A stretch of 64,000 nucleotides of DNA from Cyanobium gracile PCC 6307 (GCF_000316515.1 NC_019675.1:2319964-2383963); one strand, 5' to 3'; numbered from the stretch's first letter, positions 36,232-45,892 are shown. Notes: generated from the sequence alone by a model not told the origin. Made by a program: numbers and translations.

Positions 36232-37695
36232 TCAGTCGCCCTCGAGGCCGAACAGCTGCCGCATGCGCTCCAGGATCGAGGTCTGGCGGCGGGCCGCATC
36301 CGGGGAGGAGAGCTTCTCCAGTTCCGAGCGCCGCTGGCCCACGATCGCCGCCAGCGCCTCCAGCACCCCGGCATCGTCCTCCACCAGGGACATGAAGTCG
36401 TCCCGCTCCACCTCCAGCAGCACGCATTCCCCCCGCGAGCGCACCGTGGCCGTGCGGGGTTCGCCGGTGCAGACGGTCATCTCCCCGAAGATCTGATCCC
36501 GGCCCAGCACCGCCACCGAGCGCCCCAGGGGGGAGCCGTCGGCCTTGAACACCTCCACCTCGCCATCCACCACCTGGAACAGGGCCTCGCCCTCCTCCCC
36601 CTCGGCCACGATCGTTTCGCCGGAGCCGAAGCGCAGGCAGCGGACCGAGCCGGCCAGCCGATCCACCTGCTCGGGATCCAGCTTGGCGAAGAGCCAGCTG
36701 CGCCGCAGCAGCTGCGCCGTCAGGGAGGCATCCACGCCGGTGGGGTGGGCCGGATCCCGCTGGGGCTGGCGACGCTTCAGCTCCCGCACCGGATAGGGCA
36801 GCTCCCAGCCCTGCCGCTCCAGGGCGTACCAGATCTGCTCCAGCAGTTCGCTGCGCAGCCGCAGCCGGTCCCCCTCTGAGGGGCCCTGCTGGGAAGCCTG
36901 CAGTTCGTAGCGGATGAGGGAGTCCTCGTAGGCGAGGACCAGCACCTCCGGCGGTGGGTCGTTCAGCACCAGGGGGTTCTCCACCAGCACCCGCTCCAGC
37001 AGCTGGCGGGCCCGGGCCGGAGGGATCTCGTAGCCCAGGGCGATCTCGAAGCGGTTGCCCACCGGCTCGTGCTGGCTGAAGCGCCGCATCGGGTTGTCCG
37101 CCACCGTGTTGTTGGGCAGGTTCACGGTCGAGCCGTCCTTGCGGCGCAGGCGGGTGCTCATCAGGTGCAGGGATTCCACCGTGCCGCTCTCGTCGCCGAC
37201 GCCGATCCAGTCCCCCTCCCGGAAGGGGGGATCCACCTGCAGCTCGATGCCGGCGAAGAGATCCTTGAGGGTCTCCTGGGCCGCCAGGCCGATCACGGCG
37301 GTGAGCACTGCCGAGGTGGTCACCAGGCCCACCAGGTTGAGGTTGGCCAGGCGCTGCAGCACCAGCACCGTCGCCAGGGCCGCGAGGCCCAGCATCAGCA
37401 GGTCGCGCAGGATCTTGGCGGTGGGACGCCACCACCCCAGGGCCTCCGGGCATTCCAGGATCAGCCAGCTCCCCAGGGCGATCAGGGCGTAGGCGGTGGC
37501 CAGCTCGTCCACGGCGCCGAGCCAGGGCACCCCGGCCGGCCGGGTGGTGCCGCCGAGCACGCCCCACAGCAGCACCGCCAGCAGCGGCAGGAGCAGGGGC
37601 GGCGACGGCAGGTGCAGGCGGCGGCTGGCCAGCCGCAGGGCCAGCAGGACCGCCGCCAGGGCCAGGCCGATCAGGATCCGCTCGATCGGTCCCAT
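36232..37695 (-). CDS. MscS-type mechanosensitive channel with C-terminal cyclic-nucleotide-binding domain
   Basis: 487 residues. There are N-terminal transmembrane helices (residues 1-130), then the MscS pore and beta domain: TSAVLTAVIGLAAQETLKDLF-type pore helix near 150, PFREGDWIGVGDESGTVESL near 180, and LPNNTVADNPMRRFS near 215. The C-terminal domain (about 340-460) is a cNMP/CRP fold with LRFGSGETIVAEGEEGEALF and FGEMTVCTGEPRTATVRS. Fusion of the two suggests gating or tuning by cAMP or a related ligand. The ATG shares one base with the stop of the upstream phytol-kinase-like gene (TGATG), so the two are co-translated. Confidence 0.88.
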   Translation of the reverse strand: MGPIERILIGLALAAVLLALRLASRRLHLPSPPLLLPLLAVLLWGVLGGTTRPAGVPWLGAVDELATAYALIALGSWLILECPEALGWWRPTAKILRDLLMLGLAALATVLVLQRLANLNLVGLVTTSAVLTAVIGLAAQETLKDLFAGIELQVDPPFREGDWIGVGDESGTVESLHLMSTRLRRKDGSTVNLPNNTVADNPMRRFSQHEPVGNRFEIALGYEIPPARARQLLERVLVENPLVLNDPPPEVLVLAYEDSLIRYELQASQQGPSEGDRLRLRSELLEQIWYALERQGWELPYPVRELKRRQPQRDPAHPTGVDASLTAQLLRRSWLFAKLDPEQVDRLAGSVRCLRFGSGETIVAEGEEGEALFQVVDGEVEVFKADGSPLGRSVAVLGRDQIFGEMTVCTGEPRTATVRSRGECVLLEVERDDFMSLVEDDAGVLEALAAIVGQRRSELEKLSSPDAARRQTSILERMRQLFGLEGD

Positions 37696-38366
37696 CAGCT
37701 CAGCACCCGCCACAGCCCGGCCACCGCCAGAGGCACGCTGAGGTTGTCGATGCCCAGCAGGGCCCACTGCTCCAGCCCCGTGGCCACCAGGGCGATCAGG
37801 GCGATCGCGGCCGGCGCCGGGCCACCGCCCAGCAGCCCCAGGATCAGCAGCACCGCCAGGCTGGCGATCCCCATGGCGGCGGTGCCGGCCAGGGAGCGCC
37901 GTTCGCCGAACACCGTCCAGCTCGGTGACGGGATCAGCGGGCCCAGCAGACCGGCCAGGCCGTCGCCGAACGCCATCACCAGCACGCCCGCGGCCACGGT
38001 GTCGGGGTGGGCGGGCCACCAGAGCCAGAGCAGCAGGGTGATCGAGGCGCCGTAGGCGACCGTGCCGTAGCTGTGCCGCTCCACGTCCTCGATCGCCGGC
38101 AGCACCCGCACCCGGTGGTTGAGGGCGGCCAGCAGGGTGATGGCGGCGGCGGCGGGCAGCGCGATCAGCCGCTCGACCCCGAAGGCCCAGGCGATCAGCA
38201 CCACCGGCCCGGCTCCGATGTGCACGAGCTTGCGGCTCCATTCCCTCTGAGCGGGCCAGCGGCGGCGCAGCAGCAGGGCTCCGGCGCTGAGCAGGGCCAG
38301 CCAGAGGGCCACGGCCAGCACACCGGTGAGCCGGGCCAGGTCGTCATGCTCCGGTGGAAGGACCAA
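37695..38366 (-). CDS. Phytol/polyprenol kinase-like membrane protein (VTE5/SEC59 family)
   Basis: 223 residues with about six or seven helices. EWSRKLVHIGAGPVVLIAW near residue 43 and the C-terminal block VMAFGDGLAGLLGPLIPSPSW, then FGERRSLAGTAAMG, are characteristic of the CTP-dependent phytol/dolichol kinase family (also annotated as phosphatidate cytidylyltransferase-like). In cyanobacteria this enzyme recycles phytol from chlorophyll into tocopherol or chlorophyll. It is translationally coupled to the MscS-type gene downstream and lies next to the sigma factor gene. Confidence 0.82.
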   Translation of the reverse strand: MVLPPEHDDLARLTGVLAVALWLALLSAGALLLRRRWPAQREWSRKLVHIGAGPVVLIAWAFGVERLIALPAAAAITLLAALNHRVRVLPAIEDVERHSYGTVAYGASITLLLWLWWPAHPDTVAAGVLVMAFGDGLAGLLGPLIPSPSWTVFGERRSLAGTAAMGIASLAVLLILGLLGGGPAPAAIALIALVATGLEQWALLGIDNLSVPLAVAGLWRVLS

Positions 38367-38386
38367 CGCCAGCAGGGAAGCTTGGG

Positions 38387-39415
38387 TCAGGCGGCCTGGT
38401 GAAGGTTGCTCATCAGGCGCAGCTTCATGATCGCCTTGGCCTCCAGCTGGCGCACCCGTTCGCGGGAGACGTTGATCTGACGGCCGATCTCGGCGAGGGT
38501 GAGCGGTTCGGCGCCCTCGAGGCCGAAGCGCAGCCGCAGGATCTTCTGTTCCCGTTCGTTCAGCTGGGAGAGCCAGGCGCCGAGGTGCTCCTTCTGCAGA
38601 TGGCGGTCCATCGAGTCGAAGTGCTCGTTGCTGGCCGGGTCGGCGATCAGCTCGCCCAGGGTGCTGCGATCCTCCTCCCCACGGGCGTGGGCGTCGAGGG
38701 AGGCGCAGGGGGCGCTCTGGGTCATCAGTTCCTCGAGCTCCTCCGGCTGCATGCCCATGGCATGGGCCAGTTCGAGCCGGTTGGGCTGGCGCCCGAGCCG
38801 GTGGGAGAGCTCACGGGTGATGCGCCGCATCTTCGAGAGCTTCTCGCTGATGTGAATCGGCAGGCGAATCGTGCGGGCGCTGTTATCAATGGCGCGCGTC
38901 ATTCCCTGGCGGATCCACCAGTAGGCGTACGTGGAGAACTTGTAGCCCATGGCGGGGTCGAATTTGTCGACGGCCCGCTCCAGGCCGATCGCCCCTTCCT
39001 GCACCAGATCGAGCAGTTCGAGGCCCTGGTTCTGATACTTCTTGGCGACGCTCACCACCAGCCGCAGATTGGCGGCCATCATGCGGTCGCGGGCCCGCTG
39101 GGCCATGCGCAGCTGGCGCTTCTGGCGGGCCGTGAGCTCCCCTTCGACGAGGGACTGCAACGTCTTGCCGGCCTGGACGTGATGGGCGAGTTCGATTTCC
39201 TCGGCCGGTGTGAGAAGCGGCACACGACCGATGGTGCTGAGATACCAACCAATGGAGTCAGCGCTGATGCGTCCCCCCTGGCGGGTCGTTGTCTTGGCTG
39301 TGGCTGTCGGCTTGGAACTGGCTGAACCGCCGCTGGGTCTGGTCCGGCTGGACGAAGACCCATCTGCACTGCTTTTCAGCAGTGAGAGGGCGGAATGCAG
39401 AGGTGTCCCCATCAC
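38387..39415 (-). CDS. RNA polymerase sigma factor, group 2 (RpoD-like)
   Basis: 342 residues. A Ser/Thr-rich N-terminal tail of about 50 residues replaces region 1.1. Region 1.2 is DSIGWYLSTIGRVPLLTPAEE. Region 2 holds NLRLVVSVAKKYQNQGLELL, DLVQEGAIGLERAVDKFDP and the -10 recognition helix KFSTYAYWWIRQGMTRAI. Region 4 ends with the helix-turn-helix LTLAEIGRQINVSRERVRQL. Such group 2 factors control stress, nitrogen and light/dark responses in cyanobacteria; the exact paralogue (SigB-E) is not assigned. A GGGAG six bases upstream supports ATG 39415. Confidence 0.93.
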   Translation of the reverse strand: MMGTPLHSALSLLKSSADGSSSSRTRPSGGSASSKPTATAKTTTRQGGRISADSIGWYLSTIGRVPLLTPAEEIELAHHVQAGKTLQSLVEGELTARQKRQLRMAQRARDRMMAANLRLVVSVAKKYQNQGLELLDLVQEGAIGLERAVDKFDPAMGYKFSTYAYWWIRQGMTRAIDNSARTIRLPIHISEKLSKMRRITRELSHRLGRQPNRLELAHAMGMQPEELEELMTQSAPCASLDAHARGEEDRSTLGELIADPASNEHFDSMDRHLQKEHLGAWLSQLNEREQKILRLRFGLEGAEPLTLAEIGRQINVSRERVRQLEAKAIMKLRLMSNLHQAA

Positions 39416-39529
39416 CCCAGGCTCCCAAATGAATTTGGCCGGAATTTAGCACCGCAGGAACGGTTAAAACCGGATCCGGCAAAAGATTGCATGTGATTTG
39501 ACTGAAAGATGTTGCGTATGTCGTGACGG

Positions 39530-41692
39530 CTACGCTTTGGCCTCCGAAGCAAGGCCGCCGCGCCAGCGTTCCATCAGCAGGTTCTGGGTCAGTTTCGGCT
39601 CGCCGGAGTGCTGACGCTGTGCAAAGTGTCCATCGCTGTGCATGTGCCAGGCGCCCGTATCGGTGAGGTAAAGCTCAAGCAAGGCCTCGATCTGCTGCTG
39701 GAGCCGCGGGTCCTCGATCGGCGCCACCGCCTCCACCCGTCGGTCGAGGTTGCGGGGCATCCAGTCGGCGCTGCCGAAGAACATCTCCGGCTGGCCGCCG
39801 TTGGCGAACCAGAACAGCCGTGAATGCTCCAGGAAGCGACCGATGACACTCACCACCGTGATGCCCTCGCTGACCCCCTCCACCCCCGGGCGGAGGCAGC
39901 ACATGCCGCGGATGATCAGTTCGATCCTCACCCCGGCGGCCGAGGCTTCGTAGAGCAGGGCGATGATCGCCGGATCGACCAGGGCATTCATCTTGGCCTT
40001 GATGTGTCCGCCGCGTCCTGACTTGGAGTGCTCGATCTCCCGCCGGATCAACCCCTCCATGCCCTTGCGCAGGGTGACGGGCGCCACCAGCAACTTGCGG
40101 AAGCTCTGCTGCTTGGAGAATCCAGTCAGGTAGTTGAACAGTTCCACCAGATCCTGGCCGAAGTCCTCCCGGGCCGTCAGCAATCCGATGTCGGTGTAGA
40201 GCGAGGAGGTCTTGGAGTTGTAGTTGCCGGTGCCGATGTGCACATAGCTCCGCAGTGCCCCCTTCTCCCGCCGCACCACCAGCAGCACCTTCGTGTGGGT
40301 CTTGAGTCCCAGCACCCCGTAGACCACATGCACCCCGGAACGTTCCAGCTGGCGGGCCCACTGAATGTTGTTGTCCTCGTCGAAACGGGCCTTGAGCTCC
40401 ACCAGCGCCATCACCTGCTTGCCGTTCTCGGCGGCGCGGATCAGGGAGGCCACCACCGGCGAATCCTTCGATGTGCGATAGAGGGTCATCTTGATGGCCA
40501 GCACCGAGGCATCGGCGGCGGCCTGGCTGAGGAATTCCTCAACGGACGTGGAGAACAGATCGAAGGGATGGTGCAGCAGCACATCGCCGCGCCGCAGCAC
40601 CGAGAAGATGCTCTCGAACTCCTCCTGCTTGATCGAGCCGTCCTCCAGCTGGCTGCGCTGGGCCCGTACCAGGGCCGGCGCCGTGCGTCCCTTGTGGGGG
40701 GCGTCCCGCAGCTGGCTGAGGGGGATCGCCATCAGGCTCATCAGGTCGTCGAGGCCGAGGGGGCCGTTGGTGCGGTACACGTCCTCCGGCTCCACGTCGG
40801 TGCCCTCCATCAGCAGGTGCACCACCTCCTCGGGCATCTCGTCGGCCACCTCCACCCGCACCACCTCGCCGCCCACCCGGCGCTTGCGCAGGCCCTCCTG
40901 CAGGGCCTCCATCAGGTCGTCCGCCTCCAGATCCCGCAGTTCCAGGTCGGCGTCCCGGGTGATCCGGAAGAAGTAGTGCCCCTCGATGGTCATGCCGGGG
41001 AACAGCCAGCGCAGGTTGAAGGCCACCAGCTGCTCGAGCGGAACCGCCGTGTAGCCAGGGGTGGGCACGACGCCGCTCAGCTCGGTGGGGATCGGCACGA
41101 AGCGCGGCAGGATCTTCTGCGGCACCTTCACCCGGGCGAACTGCTGCCGGCCCGTGTCCGGATCGCGGATCAAGGCCGCCACGTTGAGGCTCAGGTTGCT
41201 CAGGAACGGGAAGGGGTGGGCCGGGTCCACCGCCAGGGGGGTGAGCACCGGAAAGATCGCCTTGCGGAAGTAGTCGTCGGCCCAGGCTGTCTGGGCCTCG
41301 TTGAGTCGCAGGTAGTCGAGCAGCTGGACCCCGTACTCGGCCAGATGGGTCTTGAGGGAGTGGCGGTAGTGCTGCTGCTGCATCTCCAGCAGGGGCCGCA
41401 GCTTCTTCTGGATCGCCTCCAGCTGCTCCTGGGGCGTCAGGCCGTCGTCGCTGCGGCTGGTGACCCCTGCTTCCAGCTGGGACTTCAGGGAAGCCACCCG
41501 CACCATGAAGAACTCGTCGAGGTTGTTGCTGAAGATGGCGCTGAACTTGGCCTGCTCCAGCAGCGGTGTGTGCTCATCGAGCGCCAGGGCCAGCACCCGA
41601 TGGTTGAAGTCGATCCAACTCAGCTCGCGGTTGATGTAGAGATCGGGAGCGACGACCGGCTGCGACGACATACGGCGGGGCTCCGCGGGCAT
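39530..41692 (-). CDS. ppk1: Polyphosphate kinase 1
   Basis: About 720 residues, synthesis of polyphosphate from ATP. The N-terminal domain starts YINRELSWIDFNHRVLALA. The catalytic core has MTLYRTSKDSPVVASLIRAA, LKARFDEDNNIQWARQLE, and the phospho-accepting His in GLKTHTKVLLVVRRE, followed by YVHIGTGNYNSKTSSLYTD. SADWMPRNLDRRVE near the C-terminus is also diagnostic. ATG 41692 is used; ATG 41671 is an alternative, and a longer frame to 41770 would overlap the MFS gene. The gap to the MFS stop is about 35 bases. Confidence 0.96.
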   Translation of the reverse strand: MPAEPRRMSSQPVVAPDLYINRELSWIDFNHRVLALALDEHTPLLEQAKFSAIFSNNLDEFFMVRVASLKSQLEAGVTSRSDDGLTPQEQLEAIQKKLRPLLEMQQQHYRHSLKTHLAEYGVQLLDYLRLNEAQTAWADDYFRKAIFPVLTPLAVDPAHPFPFLSNLSLNVAALIRDPDTGRQQFARVKVPQKILPRFVPIPTELSGVVPTPGYTAVPLEQLVAFNLRWLFPGMTIEGHYFFRITRDADLELRDLEADDLMEALQEGLRKRRVGGEVVRVEVADEMPEEVVHLLMEGTDVEPEDVYRTNGPLGLDDLMSLMAIPLSQLRDAPHKGRTAPALVRAQRSQLEDGSIKQEEFESIFSVLRRGDVLLHHPFDLFSTSVEEFLSQAAADASVLAIKMTLYRTSKDSPVVASLIRAAENGKQVMALVELKARFDEDNNIQWARQLERSGVHVVYGVLGLKTHTKVLLVVRREKGALRSYVHIGTGNYNSKTSSLYTDIGLLTAREDFGQDLVELFNYLTGFSKQQSFRKLLVAPVTLRKGMEGLIRREIEHSKSGRGGHIKAKMNALVDPAIIALLYEASAAGVRIELIIRGMCCLRPGVEGVSEGITVVSVIGRFLEHSRLFWFANGGQPEMFFGSADWMPRNLDRRVEAVAPIEDPRLQQQIEALLELYLTDTGAWHMHSDGHFAQRQHSGEPKLTQNLLMERWRGGLASEAKA

Positions 41693-41726
41693 GAGAGACG
41701 GCAACGTAGCAATGGCGATCCCGCCC

Positions 41727-43007
41727 TCAGGGTGTTGCCTCTGCTTGACGGTGGGTTCCCGCCGCCACAAGCCACACCACGACGGCCATCAGGACGATCC
41801 CCAGCCAGAACGGACTGCGGCGGCCGATGGTCTCGTAGGCCAGCCCCGCCAGGGGCGGCCCGAGGAAGCTGGCCAGGCTCTGCAGTCCCTGCAGGCTGCC
41901 CAGGGCGGCACCCTGGCCGCTGTCGGCCAGACGCCGTGACACCAGGCTGCGCAGGCTGGGGGTCACCAGGCCGGTGCCCAGGGCCAGGATCGCCACCGCC
42001 GTGAACACCAGGGGCACGGCATTGCCCTGATCCGCCAGGGGCACCAGCAGGAAGCCCGCCATCACGCAGCCCAGGCCGATCTGGGTGAGGCGCCATTCGC
42101 CCAGCCGCTGCACCAGTGGGCCGATCAGGCCGCCCTGCACCACCGTGGCCACCACGCCGACCACCAGGAAGGCCCCGGCCGACAGGCCCGGGCCCCAGCC
42201 GAAGGCCTGCTTGAAGTACAGTACCAGCAGGGCGGTGAAGCCGCTGAACCCCAGGAAGAACAGGAAGAAGGCGGCGCAGAGGCGTCGCACCCGCGGATCG
42301 GCGAACACCCGCTGCAGCTGGCCGAAGGGCTGCAGCTCCCAGACCCTGGGCAGGGGCAACCGCGCCTGGGGCGGATGGGTTTCCGGCAGCAGGGTCACCA
42401 CCACCACCAGGTTCAGCGCGGCGAAGCCCACGGCGAGCAGCAGCGGCAGGCTCACGCTGATGCGACCCAGCAGACCGCCCAGGGCCGGGCCGAGGATGAA
42501 CCCCAGCCCGAAGGCCACGCCGATCAGGCCGAAGGCCCGGGCCCGCCGTTCCGGCGTCGAGATGTCGGCCAGCACCGCCGCGGCGGTGGCGGCGGTGCCG
42601 CCGCTCACCCCGTCGATCAGGCGGGCGGCGAACAGCAGGGCCAGGGGCAGGCCGGCGGCGGCCGCCTCGGGCCAGACGCGGCCCCAGGGCAGGATCACGG
42701 TGAGGGCGAACATCCCCAGGCCCAGCACCGAGCCGGCGACGCAGGCGGTGATCACGGGCTTGCGGCCGTAGCGGTCGCTGAGGGCCCCGATCAGGGGGGT
42801 GAAGGTGAACTGGGCGATGGCGTAGCTGCCCGCCAGCAGGCCGAGGGTGCGGCCGTCGGCGGTGAAGTCCGCCAGCAGGAACGGCAGCAGCGGGAAGACG
42901 ATGCTCTCCCCCAGCCGGTCGTTCAGCAGCGTCAGGAAGGCACAGAGGAGGGTGGAGGGGCGCGACAGTCGCACGGCCGGGAGCCGGGGATCCCTGCACC
43001 CTCCCAT
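41727..43007 (-). CDS. Major facilitator superfamily transporter (TetA/DHA1-like)
   Basis: 426 residues with twelve predicted helices. The loop 2-3 MFS motif is GALSDRYGRKPV near residue 76. The helix 5 motif of drug/proton antiporters is approximated by GFILGPALGGLLG near 160. DGVSGGTAATAAAVLADIS near 125 resembles TetA-type members. It is probably an exporter of a small molecule; substrate unknown. It ends 35 bases before ppk1 and starts seven bases after the glycosyltransferase stop, suggesting one long minus-strand transcript. Confidence 0.88.
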   Translation of the reverse strand: MGGCRDPRLPAVRLSRPSTLLCAFLTLLNDRLGESIVFPLLPFLLADFTADGRTLGLLAGSYAIAQFTFTPLIGALSDRYGRKPVITACVAGSVLGLGMFALTVILPWGRVWPEAAAAGLPLALLFAARLIDGVSGGTAATAAAVLADISTPERRARAFGLIGVAFGLGFILGPALGGLLGRISVSLPLLLAVGFAALNLVVVVTLLPETHPPQARLPLPRVWELQPFGQLQRVFADPRVRRLCAAFFLFFLGFSGFTALLVLYFKQAFGWGPGLSAGAFLVVGVVATVVQGGLIGPLVQRLGEWRLTQIGLGCVMAGFLLVPLADQGNAVPLVFTAVAILALGTGLVTPSLRSLVSRRLADSGQGAALGSLQGLQSLASFLGPPLAGLAYETIGRRSPFWLGIVLMAVVVWLVAAGTHRQAEATP

Positions 43008-43014
43008 GGCGGGG

Positions 43015-44316
43015 TCACCCCTGCCGGCGACGGTCCAGGACGCCCCTGATCCGATGCTTGGCCTTGGCGACGGCTGTCGTCAGGGCCTGAGCGAACCGCT
43101 CGCCCAGTGGCGGCGTGGTTCGGTACTCCTGGGTCAAGCTCTCATCGATCCGGCCGAGGCTGCGGATCCGGCTGGGATCGATCGCATAGGGGCTCGCGGT
43201 GGCGTGCCGCCGGTTGAGGTCCTCGAGCAGCTGGCGCCATTGGGCGTAACTGGCGTCGGCGCTGTACTGCCCGTTCACAAGGGTCCTGGCTGCCGTGGAG
43301 CAGCGGCGCCAGAGGTCGGGATCAGCGGCCAGCCGCACGATGGCGCGGGCCGCCTCTGCGGGATCTTCCGACACCAGCAGGCCGGTGCGTTCATGGGCCA
43401 CCAGTTCGGGGATGCCGCTGGGGATACGTCGCACCACGGGTACCACCCCCGCCGCCATCGCCTCCAGCAGGGCGATGGGCAGCCCCTCGAAATCGGACAT
43501 CAGCAGGATGGCCTGGGATTCGGCAAGCCGGCCCTGCACCTCGGCTGGCGAAAGGGGGCCGGTGAAGCTGATCGCTTCGCCGAGACCGGCTTCGGCCACC
43601 TGATGTTCGCAGGCCCCTCGGGCATAGCCGTCGCCGATCAGGGTTGCCCGGATGGACTGGTGGGATCGGCAAGCGCCGATCAGGGCCTGTATCACCAGGC
43701 TGGCCCGTTTCTGGTGTTCCCAGATGCGGCCGCAGAACACCACCCGGAAGGGATCGTCAGCGAAGGCGGCGCTTCGCTCCGGAAGGGTCACCCCGTAGGG
43801 AATGACGCTGGAGGCCCGATCGGTGGCCCGGCGGCTGAGTTCGTCCTGGATGTGTTGGGAGACGCAGACGATGGAAGCGGCGTGAAGGGCGCCGCCGAAG
43901 TGGCGGACCGTCGCCCAGTAGTCCGGGTCATCGGAATGGAGCGTGAGCACCCAGGGCAGGCCCAGGCTGCCGGCCAGGGCCGCTGCAGCGTAGTGGGCCG
44001 GTTTGCACTGGGGGAGAAAGACCGTGGGCTGCCACTGGTTGAGGAAATCGATGGTGTCCGCGATGTCGGCCTGAATCCGGGACCGCCTTGGGGTGGAAAA
44101 CACGGCGATGCCCTGACGGCGCAATTCTTCGAATACTGGAGGTTCGCTGGCCTGAAGCTCCGGTGGGCCCACGAAATGGATGGCAACGTCGACACCATCA
44201 CCGCGCAGTCGCCTGGCTAGATTCATCACCCAGGTGGTGACACCGCTGATGTCATTCTCCTGGCTGTAATGGGCGAAGGCGACTCTCAACGTAGGTTCCA
44301 CATGCCATCTCATCAA
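43015..44316 (-). CDS. Glycosyltransferase family 4 (GT-B), copy 1
   Basis: 433 residues. The N-terminal acceptor domain begins LRVAFAHYSQENDISGVTTW. The C-terminal donor domain includes VVFCGRIWEHQKRASLVIQA near residue 225 and the nucleotide-sugar binding EX7E block LLMSDFEGLPIALLEAMAAG near 310. It is clearly paralogous to the next upstream gene (44618-45892), with long identical stretches, yet is as GC-rich as core genes. It likely adds a sugar to a surface glycan. Starts 44316 or 44313 are equivalent. Confidence 0.9.
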   Translation of the reverse strand: MMRWHVEPTLRVAFAHYSQENDISGVTTWVMNLARRLRGDGVDVAIHFVGPPELQASEPPVFEELRRQGIAVFSTPRRSRIQADIADTIDFLNQWQPTVFLPQCKPAHYAAAALAGSLGLPWVLTLHSDDPDYWATVRHFGGALHAASIVCVSQHIQDELSRRATDRASSVIPYGVTLPERSAAFADDPFRVVFCGRIWEHQKRASLVIQALIGACRSHQSIRATLIGDGYARGACEHQVAEAGLGEAISFTGPLSPAEVQGRLAESQAILLMSDFEGLPIALLEAMAAGVVPVVRRIPSGIPELVAHERTGLLVSEDPAEAARAIVRLAADPDLWRRCSTAARTLVNGQYSADASYAQWRQLLEDLNRRHATASPYAIDPSRIRSLGRIDESLTQEYRTTPPLGERFAQALTTAVAKAKHRIRGVLDRRRQG

Positions 44317-44617
44317 CAGTAGCTGAGCCTGGAGAACTTATTGCTGTCCCTAGTGGCGTCCGACCCCCGCCCCACTGCAATGGAGTAAGGGGCAGGATAT
44401 CCGTTAGTCATTGGTCGGCCGCATAGCGATTCGATGGAGACTTTACCTTCGTCCTGGAACGTATGGCCAATGGGCTGATCATTCCATTTGCCATGACGGG
44501 ATGGCGCAGGGCACGTGCCAAAACCTCTGAAGAGTCTTCCTTCCCATGCAAGCCTGGTTGATCACTGCGCCGGAGTGAAGCGAGGCGAGATTGGGAGGTT
44601 CACAGCCGATTGACTGT
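44317..44617. other. 301-base gap between paralogous glycosyltransferases
   Basis: Mixed composition, no frame of plausible protein, no convincing hairpin followed by a T run on the minus strand. It may hold the promoter of the copy 1 gene. Confidence 0.4.
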
Positions 44618-45892
44618 TCAAAAGAGATCCTGAAAGATAGTCTTCACGAAGTGCTTGACTCTGGCGAGCGTGGTTCGAAGGAGTTGGCGAACTCTGCTCG
44701 TGAGGGCTTTCTGTCTCTTTGAGATTGAATTCAGATACGGATTCTTCTTGGGGATACTTGTGAGCACACTCGTATCGATCGGAAAACGAATCGTCGCGGA
44801 AGAATCCCTGTCGTGGAGGAGCGTTTCAAGAAGTGTGCGCCACTTCCGGTAGCTCGTCTCCTCATTGTACCGATCAGCGACGAGTCTTCTGGCTTGCTCC
44901 GAGCAGCTTCGCCACAGGTGTTTGTCTTGGGAAAGCCGAATCAGGGCATGGGCGGCATCCTTAGGATCTTCTGAGACGAGCAGTCCTGTTTGCTCATGGA
45001 CAATCAGTTCGGGGATCCCGCTGGGTATCCTCCTTGCAACGGGAACGACCCCCAACGCCATCGCCTCCAGTAGTGCAACGGGGAGCCCTTCAAAGTCTGA
45101 CATGAGAAGTATGGCTTGACAATCCGCAAGATGAGGTCTGACCTGATTCGGAGAGAGTGCACCCGTGAACGTGATGGCATGGGACAGTCCGTGAGCGTTG
45201 ACCAGCTCCTCGCAGGATTGTCGTGCATAGCCTTCTCCGATCATCGTTGCTCTCATCGCAGGATTGGCTTGGCATGCTTTTACAAACGTCTGGATGACTA
45301 GGCTTGCTCGTTTCTGCCGCTCCCATATTCTTCCGCTGAAGACCATGTTGAATGGCGAGTCGTTGAAGGTGGTAAGGTCTTGTGGGATCGCTACCCCACA
45401 TGGAATGACGTGAGCATGTTGTGCCCTTCCTGCGCCGATCAGCTTGTCGCGTAAATACTCAGAAACGCATACGATGTGATTTCGGTCCTTTGGGTGAATG
45501 AACGCATGGACGGATTCCCAGTAGATTGGATCGTCTGAATGCAAGGTCAGTGCCCATGGCAGTCCCTTCTGACCCGCATGGGCAGCGGCAGCAAAATGGG
45601 CCGGAAGACATTGGGGAAGAAAGATTGATGGCTGCCATTTATTGAGGAACTCGAGCGTTTGCTGTGCCTCAGCTTCCAATGTTGATTGAGGTGACACGCG
45701 GGAGATCTCTATGCCGTCTCTGCGTAGTTTCTGCAGCGCCAACGGCTCAGAGCCCAGTTCAACATCCGAATGGACGAAATGAATGGCGACTTCTATATTG
45801 TCGTCCTTTAAACGCCTGGCCAGGGAGAAGAGCCAAGTCGTTACTCCGCTGATGTCGTTTTCTTGGCTATAATGAGCGAAAGCGACTCTCAT
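44618..45892 (-). CDS. Glycosyltransferase family 4 (GT-B), copy 2, low-GC
   Basis: 424 residues, starting MRVAFAHYSQENDISGVTTW, the same opening as copy 1. The donor site block LLMSDFEGLPVALLEAMALG and MVFSGRIWERQKRASLVIQT correspond position by position with copy 1. The C-terminal ~60 residues (basic, with RVRQLLRTTLARVKHFVK) diverge. The DNA is distinctly richer in A+T and uses codons avoided elsewhere in the window. So this copy was probably gained from a relative of different base composition, or copy 1 was adjusted. Confidence 0.9.
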   Translation of the reverse strand: MRVAFAHYSQENDISGVTTWLFSLARRLKDDNIEVAIHFVHSDVELGSEPLALQKLRRDGIEISRVSPQSTLEAEAQQTLEFLNKWQPSIFLPQCLPAHFAAAAHAGQKGLPWALTLHSDDPIYWESVHAFIHPKDRNHIVCVSEYLRDKLIGAGRAQHAHVIPCGVAIPQDLTTFNDSPFNMVFSGRIWERQKRASLVIQTFVKACQANPAMRATMIGEGYARQSCEELVNAHGLSHAITFTGALSPNQVRPHLADCQAILLMSDFEGLPVALLEAMALGVVPVARRIPSGIPELIVHEQTGLLVSEDPKDAAHALIRLSQDKHLWRSCSEQARRLVADRYNEETSYRKWRTLLETLLHDRDSSATIRFPIDTSVLTSIPKKNPYLNSISKRQKALTSRVRQLLRTTLARVKHFVKTIFQDLF

